NCBI GenBank assembly: GCA_045541395.1
Contig: JAZQIZ010000008.1
Span: 1 to 64,000 of the forward strand
Direction: 5' to 3'
DNA from: JAZRWQ01 sp045541395
Lineage (GTDB): Bacteria; Bacillota; Clostridia; Oscillospirales; UMGS1783
DNA length: 64,000 bases
This document shows, piece by piece, positions 8,406 through 15,664 of the stretch. A model generated the notes under the pieces. That model was not told the DNA's origin. It searched no databases and saw nothing but the letters and a program-made list of their open reading frames with translations. The position numbers and the translations under genes were made by a program. The stretch's first letter is position 1, and the number at the start of each line of letters is the position of its first letter.

Positions 8406-9301
8406 TGAACTATATGGTAGTTGAATGCCATGATTCCTATGCTGTTGTTTTAAGTGAAGACGGCGCCTTTTTAAAGGTAGCAAACCTTCATTATCAGGTG
8501 GGACAGCAGGTAACTCAGATAGTTGAAATGAAGGAGCCCCCCAAAAAGTTTAATACCAAAGTTCTTTACAGCATCGTTTCCGTTGCCGCCTGCTTCCTTA
8601 TTGCCCTTACCGCCTTTTTCGGCTTTGCAAATAAGGCTGTGGGCTCGGTTTATGTGAAGATCAACCCTCAGGTCCGTATCGACGTTAACCGTAACGATAC
8701 CGTTGTGGGGCTGGAGGGCGTCAATGACGACGGTATTTCCCTTATTGAAGATTACTCCTATAAAAATAAACACCTGGATACCGTTGTGGATGAGCTTATC
8801 GATATGGCCATAGCTCAGAAATTCCTGAGCGAAGGCAAAACCATTACCGTCGCTTTCGACGGTAAGGATCAAACCTGGGTCTCCACCCACGAATCCCACC
8901 TTACCGAGCATATCAGCACCTACCTGGCCCAAAAACTTTCGGTCTCCGTTCAGATAGGCGAAATTGCCGATGAAATAATTGAAGAGGTGGTAGATGAGGT
9001 CATTGAAGAATTAGAAGAAAGCCCTTCCCATTCCGTAACCGTCCCCAACGATACATTGAATGAAATGATCGACGAGGAGCTTGAAGAGGTTATTGAGGAC
9101 GGGCCCGACAGTGACGACGACTTCGAGCCTGACGATGACGACTTCGAGCCCGACGACGATGATGACGACTTCGAGCCCGATGACGATGACGACTTCGAGC
9201 CCGACGACGATGACGACTTCGAGCCCGACGATGACGACGACGATGACGAAGACGATGACGATGACGACGACGAAGATGAAGATGAAGAAGACGATGACTG
9301 A
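8405..9301 (+). CDS. rsgI: Anti-sigma-I factor RsgI with poly-aspartate outer tail
   Basis: 298 residues. Residues 1-50 are the cytoplasmic RsgI N-terminal domain that binds SigI (MVVECHDSYAVVLSEDGAFLKV). One membrane helix lies at about 52-74. The outer domain starts YVKINPQVRIDVN; N87-P88 matches the Asn-Pro where RsgI proteins are known to self-cleave. Residues 83-185 form the conserved outer domain. A Glu-rich linker leads to about five FEPDDDD-type repeats and a run of Asp/Glu to the end. Most known RsgI tails carry sugar-binding or enzyme domains; this one is purely acidic and could bind Ca2+ or cationic surfaces (inference). GGAGGT lies before the ATG. Confidence 0.9.
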   Translation: MNYMVVECHDSYAVVLSEDGAFLKVANLHYQVGQQVTQIVEMKEPPKKFNTKVLYSIVSVAACFLIALTAFFGFANKAVGSVYVKINPQVRIDVNRNDTVVGLEGVNDDGISLIEDYSYKNKHLDTVVDELIDMAIAQKFLSEGKTITVAFDGKDQTWVSTHESHLTEHISTYLAQKLSVSVQIGEIADEIIEEVVDEVIEELEESPSHSVTVPNDTLNEMIDEELEEVIEDGPDSDDDFEPDDDDFEPDDDDDDFEPDDDDDFEPDDDDDFEPDDDDDDDEDDDDDDDEDEDEEDDD

Positions 9302-9302
9302 T

Positions 9303-9332
9303 AAAAAAGAAGAGCTTAGCTCTTCTTTTTTT
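9303..9332 (+). terminator. sigI-rsgI terminator
   Basis: Stem AAAAAAGAAGAGC / GCTCTTCTTTTTT with loop TTA directly after the rsgI stop codon. Confidence 0.9.
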
Positions 9333-9366
9333 GGTTTAACTCCTGTACAGGCCGTTATTCCCGGTG
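9332..9366 (+). pseudogene. Relic of an exported-protein signal peptide
   Basis: About 35 bases encode GLTPVQAVIPGE and match, with about two differences, the DNA encoding GLTPVQAIIPGE at the signal-peptide end of the large exported protein at 12433-15363 (minus strand). No start codon or downstream homology remains. It is a dead fragment or recombination scar between the SigI operon terminator and the next SigI-type promoter. Confidence 0.6.
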
Positions 9367-9440
9367 AAACATCAGGGACTGTAGGTGTAAATCCTCCTAC
9401 TAACAACCTTTTTTGCAAAAATAATATTTTTTTTGTTTGC

Positions 9441-9477
9441 TACCCCGTTTTTTCAAAAAAGGCTCCGTATACTGTAA
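9441..9477 (+). promoter_or_regulatory. Putative SigI-type promoter of the Asp/Cys-repeat lipoprotein
   Basis: TACCCCG at 9441-9447, an 18-nt spacer and CGTATACTGTAA at 9466-9477. Both blocks and the spacing equal those at 7637-7673, while the spacer sequence differs. The lipoprotein gene starts 66 nt further on with an AAAGGAG ribosome site, so it is likely in the SigI regulon. Confidence 0.75.
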
Positions 9478-9543
9478 GTGTAAAGACAAAAAAGTCGGCT
9501 TTCCCCCGGCCAATAAATTTTAACTTACAAAGGAGAAAGTATT

Positions 9544-10578
9544 ATGAAAAAGAAATTTAAAGTTTTAGCATTAGCACTTGCACTGGTATTAAGCTTAGGC
9601 CTGCTGGCAGGCTGTACAAAAGCTCCCGCCGCTGATAATTTGGTTGTTACCCCCGCTGCCGGCGGCACACTTTTACTGAAGGTAAACCCGGAAATAGCAA
9701 TTACTTATGATAAAGACGGTAACGTTACAAACGTAGCCGCAAGAAATGACGATGCGAAAGCAATAATAAACGCTTATGATTTTAGCGGTAAAGATACCAA
9801 AACCGTAGTAAGCGACCTGGTAACAAGAATAGGCAACGCAGGCTACTTTGTAGATGATATTGACGGCGACCCCAGGACCGTAACCATTGAGATAGTAGAC
9901 GGCTCGGTTCTGCCCGATGACGTATTTCTGGATGACGTTATTGCAACTGTAAAGGATACAGTTAATAAACACGATTGGACTACCGCTCCTAAGGACGATG
10001 ATATCTTCGATTTAGATGATACCAAGCCCGCAGACACTAAACCCGCAGACACAAAGCCTGCAGACACCAAGCCCGCAGACACCAAGCCTGCAGACACCAA
10101 GCCTGCAGACACCAAACCCGCAGACACCAAACCCGCAGATACAAAGCCTTCCGCTCCCGTATCAAATTGCGATAACCCCTACTGCGATGACCTTTACTGC
10201 GACGACGTTATCTGCGATGACGGACCCCGTACCTGCACCAACCCCAACTGTTACGATAACGATTGCGATGATAAGTACTGCGATGACGATGACCGTTACG
10301 ATGACGACAGGGATGACAAGGACGTAAGAACCTGCACCAACCCCAACTGCTATGATAACGATTGCGATGATAAGTACTGCGATGACGACGACCGTTACGA
10401 TGACGACAGGGATGACAAGGACGTAAGAACCTGCACCAACCCCAACTGCTACGATGACGATTGCGATGATAAGTACTGCGATGATGACGACCGTTACGAT
10501 GATGACGATGACGATGACCGTTACGATGACGATGATGACGACGATGATGACGATGACGACGACCGTTATGATGACTGA
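9544..10578 (+). CDS. RsgI-domain lipoprotein with TKPAD and Cys/Asp repeats
   Basis: 344 residues. A lipoprotein signal ends at LAGC (C24). Residues 43-125 (LLLKVNPEIAITYDKDGNV ... TVVSDLV) align with the outer domain of the neighbouring RsgI, including the Asn-Pro pair (N48-P49) and the NDD and TVV positions. Residues 160-200 are eight TKPAD repeats, probably a wall-spanning stalk. Then come a short Cys/Asp stretch and three 33-residue repeats (TCTNPNCYDNDCDDKYC plus Asp-rich part), each with four Cys, ending in a poly-Asp tail. It has no membrane helix or SigI-binding domain, so it may act as an outer partner, decoy or metal-binding sensor for RsgI (inference). A SigI-type promoter precedes it. 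Confidence 0.8.
   Translation: MKKKFKVLALALALVLSLGLLAGCTKAPAADNLVVTPAAGGTLLLKVNPEIAITYDKDGNVTNVAARNDDAKAIINAYDFSGKDTKTVVSDLVTRIGNAGYFVDDIDGDPRTVTIEIVDGSVLPDDVFLDDVIATVKDTVNKHDWTTAPKDDDIFDLDDTKPADTKPADTKPADTKPADTKPADTKPADTKPADTKPADTKPSAPVSNCDNPYCDDLYCDDVICDDGPRTCTNPNCYDNDCDDKYCDDDDRYDDDRDDKDVRTCTNPNCYDNDCDDKYCDDDDRYDDDRDDKDVRTCTNPNCYDDDCDDKYCDDDDRYDDDDDDDRYDDDDDDDDDDDDDRYDD
10021..10140 (+). repeat. 15-bp in-frame tandem repeat (TKPAD x8)
   Basis: Eight copies of a 15-base unit of the form ACCAAGCCCGCAGAC with synonymous third-position changes, inside the lipoprotein gene. The changes are silent, so the peptide repeat is under selection. Confidence 0.9.
10231..10500 (+). repeat. 99-bp in-frame tandem repeat (Cys/Asp, 2.7 copies)
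   Basis: Copies start at 10231, 10330 and 10429 (exact 99-nt period). Each encodes 33 residues with the Cys pattern C-x5-C-x4-C-x4-C followed by Asp/Arg/Tyr-rich sequence. The third copy runs into a poly-Asp tail. Confidence 0.85.
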
Positions 10579-10596
10579 CAGCTAATGCCTTAAATA

Positions 10597-10663
10597 TTGA
10601 CAAATTCCGAAAGTAGTGATATTATAGTTTCGCTTGAGCCACCGCCTTTGCCCAAGGCGGTGG
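10597..10663 (+). promoter_or_regulatory. Promoter and leader hairpin of the CPBP gene
   Basis: TTGACA (10597-10602), 17-nt spacer, TATTAT (10620-10625). Just downstream is a perfect 10-bp inverted repeat CCACCGCCTT / AAGGCGGTGG (10639-10663) with a 5-nt loop and no T-tract, in the leader before the TTG start at 10690. It may be an operator or mRNA-stabilising hairpin. Confidence 0.7.
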
Positions 10664-10689
10664 TATTCTTGCGGAAAGAAGGCATTGAA

Positions 10690-11382
10690 TTGGAAAAGAA
10701 ACTAACTGCAAACAAAATACTTTACCCTTTATACGTGGTCTTATTGGCCGCTTTTGAATACCTTTGGTGTATTCTTTATTTTAATTATCTGTCCGAACAC
10801 GGCCGTATGCTTTATGCAAGCGAGGTCACTCCCGAAACCATCTGGCGCCTGGAGCTGGAACACCTTGTTGTGCTTATTCCAACACTTTTAGTGTTTATTG
10901 CCTGTATTGTAATTTATCATAAGGGCTTTTTTAAAGAGTTCGGCTTTAATATGGGCAAGGGCAAAACCAAATACGTTACCTATATTTTAGGCGGAACCTA
11001 TTTTGTGCTCCTTATCCTTTCGGTCATCTTCGGCAAAATAAACGATATCTACGCGGTGGATCAGTGGATATACTTTGTGTTCGTAGCCGCCCTTGCGCAG
11101 GATATCCTCTTCCGCGGCGTTATGCCTAAGCTTCTGAAAAAATGCGGCCACCCTGAATGGCTTTCCTGGGTTCTTCCCGGCATTCTCTTCGGTGTGGTTT
11201 ATACCCTTATCCACGCCTATGAAAACGGCCACTATCACGGCATAACCGCCGAGCTCCTTACTACAATGGGCTTCAATATCGGTTGCCACTTCCTTTTTTA
11301 CTGGATGCACAAAAAATCCCACAGCATCTGGCAGCCCGTTTTCGCCCATGCTCTTATAGATTATATTCTTATCCTTGTATAA
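10690..11382 (+). CDS. CPBP-family intramembrane protein (protease-like)
   Basis: 230 residues with about seven membrane segments. I start at TTG 10690: a longer frame from 10597 would begin inside the -35 box, while 10690 has AAGAAGG 7 nt upstream. The last 100 residues match the CPBP (Abi/CAAX-type) domain: AQDILFRG in motif 1, FGVVYTLIH in motif 2 and FAHALID in motif 3. Motif 1 normally begins with two Glu residues (EExxFR); here the pair is Gln-Asp, so catalytic activity is doubtful. Such proteins can instead be transporter or assembly partners. A bidirectional terminator follows. Confidence 0.75.
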   Translation: MEKKLTANKILYPLYVVLLAAFEYLWCILYFNYLSEHGRMLYASEVTPETIWRLELEHLVVLIPTLLVFIACIVIYHKGFFKEFGFNMGKGKTKYVTYILGGTYFVLLILSVIFGKINDIYAVDQWIYFVFVAALAQDILFRGVMPKLLKKCGHPEWLSWVLPGILFGVVYTLIHAYENGHYHGITAELLTTMGFNIGCHFLFYWMHKKSHSIWQPVFAHALIDYILILV

Positions 11383-11419
11383 AAGAAAGCTTGAGCAAAT
11401 TGCTCAAGCTTTCTTTTTT
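11382..11419. terminator. Bidirectional terminator
   Basis: Long stem AAAGAAAGCTTGAGCAA / TTGCTCAAGCTTTCTTT between convergent genes. A closely similar GCTTGAGCAA hairpin occurs at 37411-37447. Confidence 0.88.
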
Positions 11420-12431
11420 ACTCCGCCGGCGGATAATCCTGCGGCAGTATAGTAAAATTATACGCCCTGTCTTCGCTTTGTGCAAATTCACTTGGATTGG
11501 GCACTATCGAATCCGGATAATAATTTGCAGATAAAATAGTTTTCGTTTCGGATATATCTGCCTTTAACACCATTACACCGTCAGTTAAAGGTATTATAAT
11601 ATCCTTATACAGTGAAGTTTGCTTCTCGTAACAGTACTTAAGAGTTGGCGAAAAATCAAACACTTCACTTATAGGGGTGCCTTCTTTTATAAATGAAACT
11701 TCATCGTAAGAGTATATTTTATTAATATAAATAATGCTCTTTAATGTACTGAAATCACCACCGTTAACACTATCAAAAAAGACGTATACATATCCGCCCG
11801 CATCACATTTTATTGCGCTGTACATTCTTGTGAACTCGGATTCCGGGATTACTTTGATTCCCGTATCTCTCGCGCATTTTATATCAACGTTTAATTGGGC
11901 TTCAGCAAAAGACAGATTAAACGCACCGTTCATTGCGACATCTCTAAATGGCACTGAATACAACATATAAGCAACGTTATTGCCACTTACAACAGTATTA
12001 TCATTTGTTAACATACTTGATTTATCTGATGCTTCGCAGTATATTATGTCAGTCCCGAAACTATCTTCTATATACTGTTCATTTTGTTTTAGATAATTGA
12101 ATCCAATATCGCCCCCTCTCCCAATTTCTTCAGTGGGAACGGTAACCTCATATATGGTTTTAGGAGGTTTACCGTCAGGGTAAACACCATTTAAAAAATC
12201 CAAAGTCTCCTGTGAAAGACCTACTGTTTCACTTGTCGGTGGTTCAAGTTTCGGTTTCGCCTCTGAACTTGAAGTTGTCGGCTTCTCTGATTGCTCTTCT
12301 TCGCCGGAAATTACTTCACTTTCATTAGGCGCACAACTGCTGTTTAATTCAGAGCCCAGTTGTTGTTTACCGGAACACCCAAAAAGCAACAACATAATTA
12401 ATATATTGCATATAATAAATAATTTCTTCAT
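11418..12431 (-). CDS. Lipoprotein of unknown function
   Basis: 337 residues. The signal peptide ends at LLFGC (C19), followed by a Ser/Glu/Pro-rich linker to about residue 75. The rest is a soluble domain I do not recognise; it contains IYEVTVPTEEIGRGGDIGFNYLKQNEQYIEDSFG and YVYVFFDSVNGGDF. It starts one base after the stop codon of the large exported protein, so the two form an operon and probably act together at the surface. The element and promoter at 15449-15544 drive both. Confidence 0.7.
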   Translation of the reverse strand: MKKLFIICNILIMLLLFGCSGKQQLGSELNSSCAPNESEVISGEEEQSEKPTTSSSEAKPKLEPPTSETVGLSQETLDFLNGVYPDGKPPKTIYEVTVPTEEIGRGGDIGFNYLKQNEQYIEDSFGTDIIYCEASDKSSMLTNDNTVVSGNNVAYMLYSVPFRDVAMNGAFNLSFAEAQLNVDIKCARDTGIKVIPESEFTRMYSAIKCDAGGYVYVFFDSVNGGDFSTLKSIIYINKIYSYDEVSFIKEGTPISEVFDFSPTLKYCYEKQTSLYKDIIIPLTDGVMVLKADISETKTILSANYYPDSIVPNPSEFAQSEDRAYNFTILPQDYPPAE

Positions 12432-12432
12432 T

Positions 12433-15363
12433 TTACTGATACCTCAACGAAAAATAAATAGTAGGAGAATCGTAGTAATAGGACACCCCGTCCATATCAT
12501 GACCAAATAGCCATTCTAAGCAATTAGTATCCGGATCATTTGTTATTGGATATGATAAAGCGTCGCCTTGCTTGTGAGACCATTCACCTGTATTGGTTTG
12601 CTTAAAGAAGTGATAGTCTGCAGGCCAGCTTAATTCCCCTGAAGTCGTTTCCCAAGTGGCGCCATGTGTAATCCTCATGGCAATTCTGTAGCTATCATTA
12701 TCCACAAAATCAGTCTTACTATTAATTAATGTTGCGAATGAATCTGTCTTTGATGAAATGAATTGTTGTATTTCAGGGAAGTATGATGTAGCCGTATCAG
12801 TGGCTCCAATATCACGGAACGTATGTTCCTTGTATTCGGTCGATACACCCGCGTACTGTTCAGGAGTCACTATATACATATCTTCATTTATAGCATATCC
12901 AAAACAATTTTGAACATTTCCCGCACTTTGAACATAAGGCAAAGCTGCACCATAATTATCCCGCACTTTTATTTTGAAAGCACCGCCGGGAGATGATGTA
13001 CTGCCACACTGAACTTTAAGGAAATAAGCAAAACCTTCGTCAAACTCCCGGCAAATCAAAAAGTTTGTACCTTCCCCGCTGTTATTGTCACTTATAGGGG
13101 ATTTTGCTTGCCTGTAAAGAGTAGCTTTAACATCAGTACTACCCGTGCTTAGAATATCGTATGCTTTATCTTCCGTAGGATTGAATCTATACCACTTTAC
13201 CTCTCCGGAGGATATGGAATCTTCATATTCTGAATTGTACGTCAATACAGTATACGTTTCAGGGTATACTCTGACAGCGCAGGTATCGGTATACCCGCCG
13301 TCTTTAGTTGTAGCGGTGATTGTAGCATTACCAAAAGCTTTGCCTGTAACTACACCTGACGAATTAACCGTAGCTATGGCCGTATTACTTGAAGTCCAGG
13401 TTACGTTTTTGTTTAATGCTTCCGAAGGGCTTACGTCTGCAGTCAGCTGTTTAGTTTTATTTTCCCTTACCGATACAGCCTCAGGGGTAACACTTACTCC
13501 GTTTACCGGTGGCTTGACTGTAATAATACAGGTGTCTGTCTTGTTGCCGTCGGCTGTCTTTGCGGTAATGGTGGCAGTACCTACCGCTTTTGCCGTTACC
13601 TTACCGGAAGCGCTTACGGTTGCTACAGAGGATTTGCTTGTTGTCCAGGTCACGTTCTGGTTTGTTGCATTGGACGGGAATATTTCTCTTGTTAACTGTT
13701 TTGTACCTTTTACGGTTAGGGTTGCGCTTGCAGGGGATACGCTTATTCCCGTTACTGCTACGTTATAGGAAACCGAAACGTAAGGTAGATTACTGCCGTT
13801 ATTGGCAGAATAGAAGGTTTTTGTATAAAGTGAGTCGTCGTTATTGGTTGTGTTTACAATAGCCACGCCTCTGCTTTGGTCTAAGGTTGCATTTAAGCTT
13901 GGATCTATATTATCCCGTATAAATGCGGCCATTAAGCCGGTACCTGCACCGCTTGTTTTTAAGTTGATTGCTTTAAAGCCGGTGCTGTTAGGCAATGAGG
14001 TTGCAGAAGGTGCCGTTACACCGTTTCGCGAAGTCGTATATGCAGGGCTTACGGAAACTGAGGTATTCCAGGTAAGCGTTGAATTATCCCAAATTAAATT
14101 AGGTATATTAGGTTTTACGCTTGCCGCATTGGTTCCGTTTACAACGTACATATAAAAGCTTTCGGTGGTTATTAGATCGGGGTCTATATTTTCAAATGCG
14201 CTTCCTAAAAGGAATCTTACGTAGGTACGGCAGGTACCCGTATTATAATAGCCGCAATACAGCTTTGTGGATGAATTATAATTTGTAGATGCCTTGCCGG
14301 AGTTTACGTAGGTATCGTATATATAATCGTCACCGATAATTGTGTTAAGCTGAATTTCTTCGTTTATGCCTTGAGTGCTGTTTGCAATATACTCTTCATC
14401 AAGGGTCACAGTAACAAGATATTCGCCGTTATTATAGCTTGCAATATCCAAAGTGTAGGGGCAGTATATATCACTGTAATCAGCGGTTATATGGCCTTCT
14501 ATCTTCCCTGCAGCGTTTGCAAGAGCTATTGAACAGCCGGTAGAGTTCTGCGGAGTAAGACCGTTAAAGCTCATTTTAAAGGAAAAGCTTGTTTTTGAAT
14601 TATCCGTAACCGGAATAGACTGTCTTACACCGTGAAGTAAGGGCACCGTTTCTATATCCGTATTTGAAGAGTAGATATTTTCATAAAGAACTGAATTTTT
14701 CTCTCTGCCCGATTCTTCGTTAAGAATACTTTGTAATTGAGCAGGTCTGTCTAAAACGAGGCCGTCAACAATATTTTCAATTGAATCAGGCTCATAAACA
14801 GAAATACTGTTGGTATTCATTAAAGAATAGGGTAGTTCAACGGGTTCTTCTGCTTCTTCGGGTAATGCTTCTGTTTGTTCGTAAACAATAGGTGTGCTTA
14901 TTACGGTATCCATTGAAGGAACCATATTTATTGTATATCCGTTTTCTGTATATGTGAAGCCCTGAGAAGCCTTTTGAGGCAATACCAGAGTTTTGTTATT
15001 GCTGTTTCCTATATACGTACCGTTTGGTTGCAATTCTATTTCGGTGCTGTAATCCAGCTTTTGGCCTTGAGGTGTTTCATACCATATATCCTGTGCAAAG
15101 AAATACAGGGTATTTGTACCGTCGGCATTCTGGAACACGGCAGTATTTTTATTGATCTCCTGATCCCTTAACCTTGCAATATGCCCTGCCTCTTCTATTA
15201 CTGCAGGAGATAAGGTTTCGGGGATATCCGAAAAGAGGACACCGGTGCTTGTAATTTCATTACCGGGCTGATAAGCATCCTCACCGGGGATAATGGCCTG
15301 TACAGGAGTTAAACCGAAAAGAAGAACTGTTACAACCAAAAGAATAAATAATTTCTTTTTCAT
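12433..15363 (-). CDS. Large exported protein: DNRLRE-like, two Big2, PPC-like and Cys/His C-terminal domains
   Basis: 976 residues from ATG 15363; the upstream in-frame GTG (15372) is inside the ribosome site AAGGTGAT. Signal peptide 1-23 ends FGLTPVQA. About 348-530 resembles a DNRLRE-type domain (DTYVNSGKASTNYNSSTKLY, RTYVRF). Two Big2 Ig-like domains lie near 531-619 and 620-704 (NVTWTTSKSSVATVSASGKV). About 710-800 resembles a PPC beta-sandwich (VKWYRFNP). The C-terminal part has NCFGYA with C820 and ADYHFF with H918 near WSHKQGD, a Cys/His layout suggesting a papain/NlpC-like peptidase; this is inference. No sorting signal or membrane anchor is seen. Confidence 0.8.
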   Translation of the reverse strand: MKKKLFILLVVTVLLFGLTPVQAIIPGEDAYQPGNEITSTGVLFSDIPETLSPAVIEEAGHIARLRDQEINKNTAVFQNADGTNTLYFFAQDIWYETPQGQKLDYSTEIELQPNGTYIGNSNNKTLVLPQKASQGFTYTENGYTINMVPSMDTVISTPIVYEQTEALPEEAEEPVELPYSLMNTNSISVYEPDSIENIVDGLVLDRPAQLQSILNEESGREKNSVLYENIYSSNTDIETVPLLHGVRQSIPVTDNSKTSFSFKMSFNGLTPQNSTGCSIALANAAGKIEGHITADYSDIYCPYTLDIASYNNGEYLVTVTLDEEYIANSTQGINEEIQLNTIIGDDYIYDTYVNSGKASTNYNSSTKLYCGYYNTGTCRTYVRFLLGSAFENIDPDLITTESFYMYVVNGTNAASVKPNIPNLIWDNSTLTWNTSVSVSPAYTTSRNGVTAPSATSLPNSTGFKAINLKTSGAGTGLMAAFIRDNIDPSLNATLDQSRGVAIVNTTNNDDSLYTKTFYSANNGSNLPYVSVSYNVAVTGISVSPASATLTVKGTKQLTREIFPSNATNQNVTWTTSKSSVATVSASGKVTAKAVGTATITAKTADGNKTDTCIITVKPPVNGVSVTPEAVSVRENKTKQLTADVSPSEALNKNVTWTSSNTAIATVNSSGVVTGKAFGNATITATTKDGGYTDTCAVRVYPETYTVLTYNSEYEDSISSGEVKWYRFNPTEDKAYDILSTGSTDVKATLYRQAKSPISDNNSGEGTNFLICREFDEGFAYFLKVQCGSTSSPGGAFKIKVRDNYGAALPYVQSAGNVQNCFGYAINEDMYIVTPEQYAGVSTEYKEHTFRDIGATDTATSYFPEIQQFISSKTDSFATLINSKTDFVDNDSYRIAMRITHGATWETTSGELSWPADYHFFKQTNTGEWSHKQGDALSYPITNDPDTNCLEWLFGHDMDGVSYYYDSPTIYFSLRYQ

Positions 15364-15448
15364 AAATATCACCTTTTTTATTATTTAGTATTGTAATTTA
15401 AACTAAACTGTACATTGGACCGTACCTCTTTCCAATTATTACATCTCC

Positions 15449-15544
15449 ACGATAGCACATGAAAATAGGCTTGTCAATGGGTTTTTTGATGAAATTTCAC
15501 AAAAACTGAAAGATATTTCCAAAGTGATGACAAAACGGTTACAA
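15449..15544 (-). promoter_or_regulatory. Promoter and upstream 18-bp element of the exported-protein operon
   Basis: On the minus strand: element TTGTAACCGTTTTGTCAT (15544-15527), 49 nt, -35 TTGACA (15477-15472), 17 nt, -10 TATCGT (15454-15449). The element and the 49-nt gap are the same as at 37226-37298, 55245-55173 and 57894-57822. On the other strand it reads as TNACAA hexamers 11 bp apart, as OmpR/PhoB-type regulators use. Confidence 0.75.
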
Positions 15545-15664
15545 ATAGGGGGTAAAATAAATTGGTTTATTTTGGATGTAGTTTGTTTTTGCGATTTTGA
15601 AACAAAAATTTGCCTTTTTGGAAGCCTTACAGTATAATATAAGAAAAAATAAACGGAGGGAAAA

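Noticed and set aside
9081..9560. A 159-residue Thr/Met-rich plus-strand frame
   Set aside because: It is the shifted reading of the GAC-rich rsgI tail, running on through the terminator and into the next promoter. Composition is that of the Asp repeat read out of frame.
10021..10140. Possible CRISPR-like array
   Set aside because: The 15-bp units are directly adjacent without spacers, in frame in a coding gene, and vary only at silent positions.
10208..10603. A His/Arg-rich minus-strand frame
   Set aside because: Antisense of the Asp/Cys repeats (GAC/GAT read as CGT/ATC-type codons); no ribosome site.
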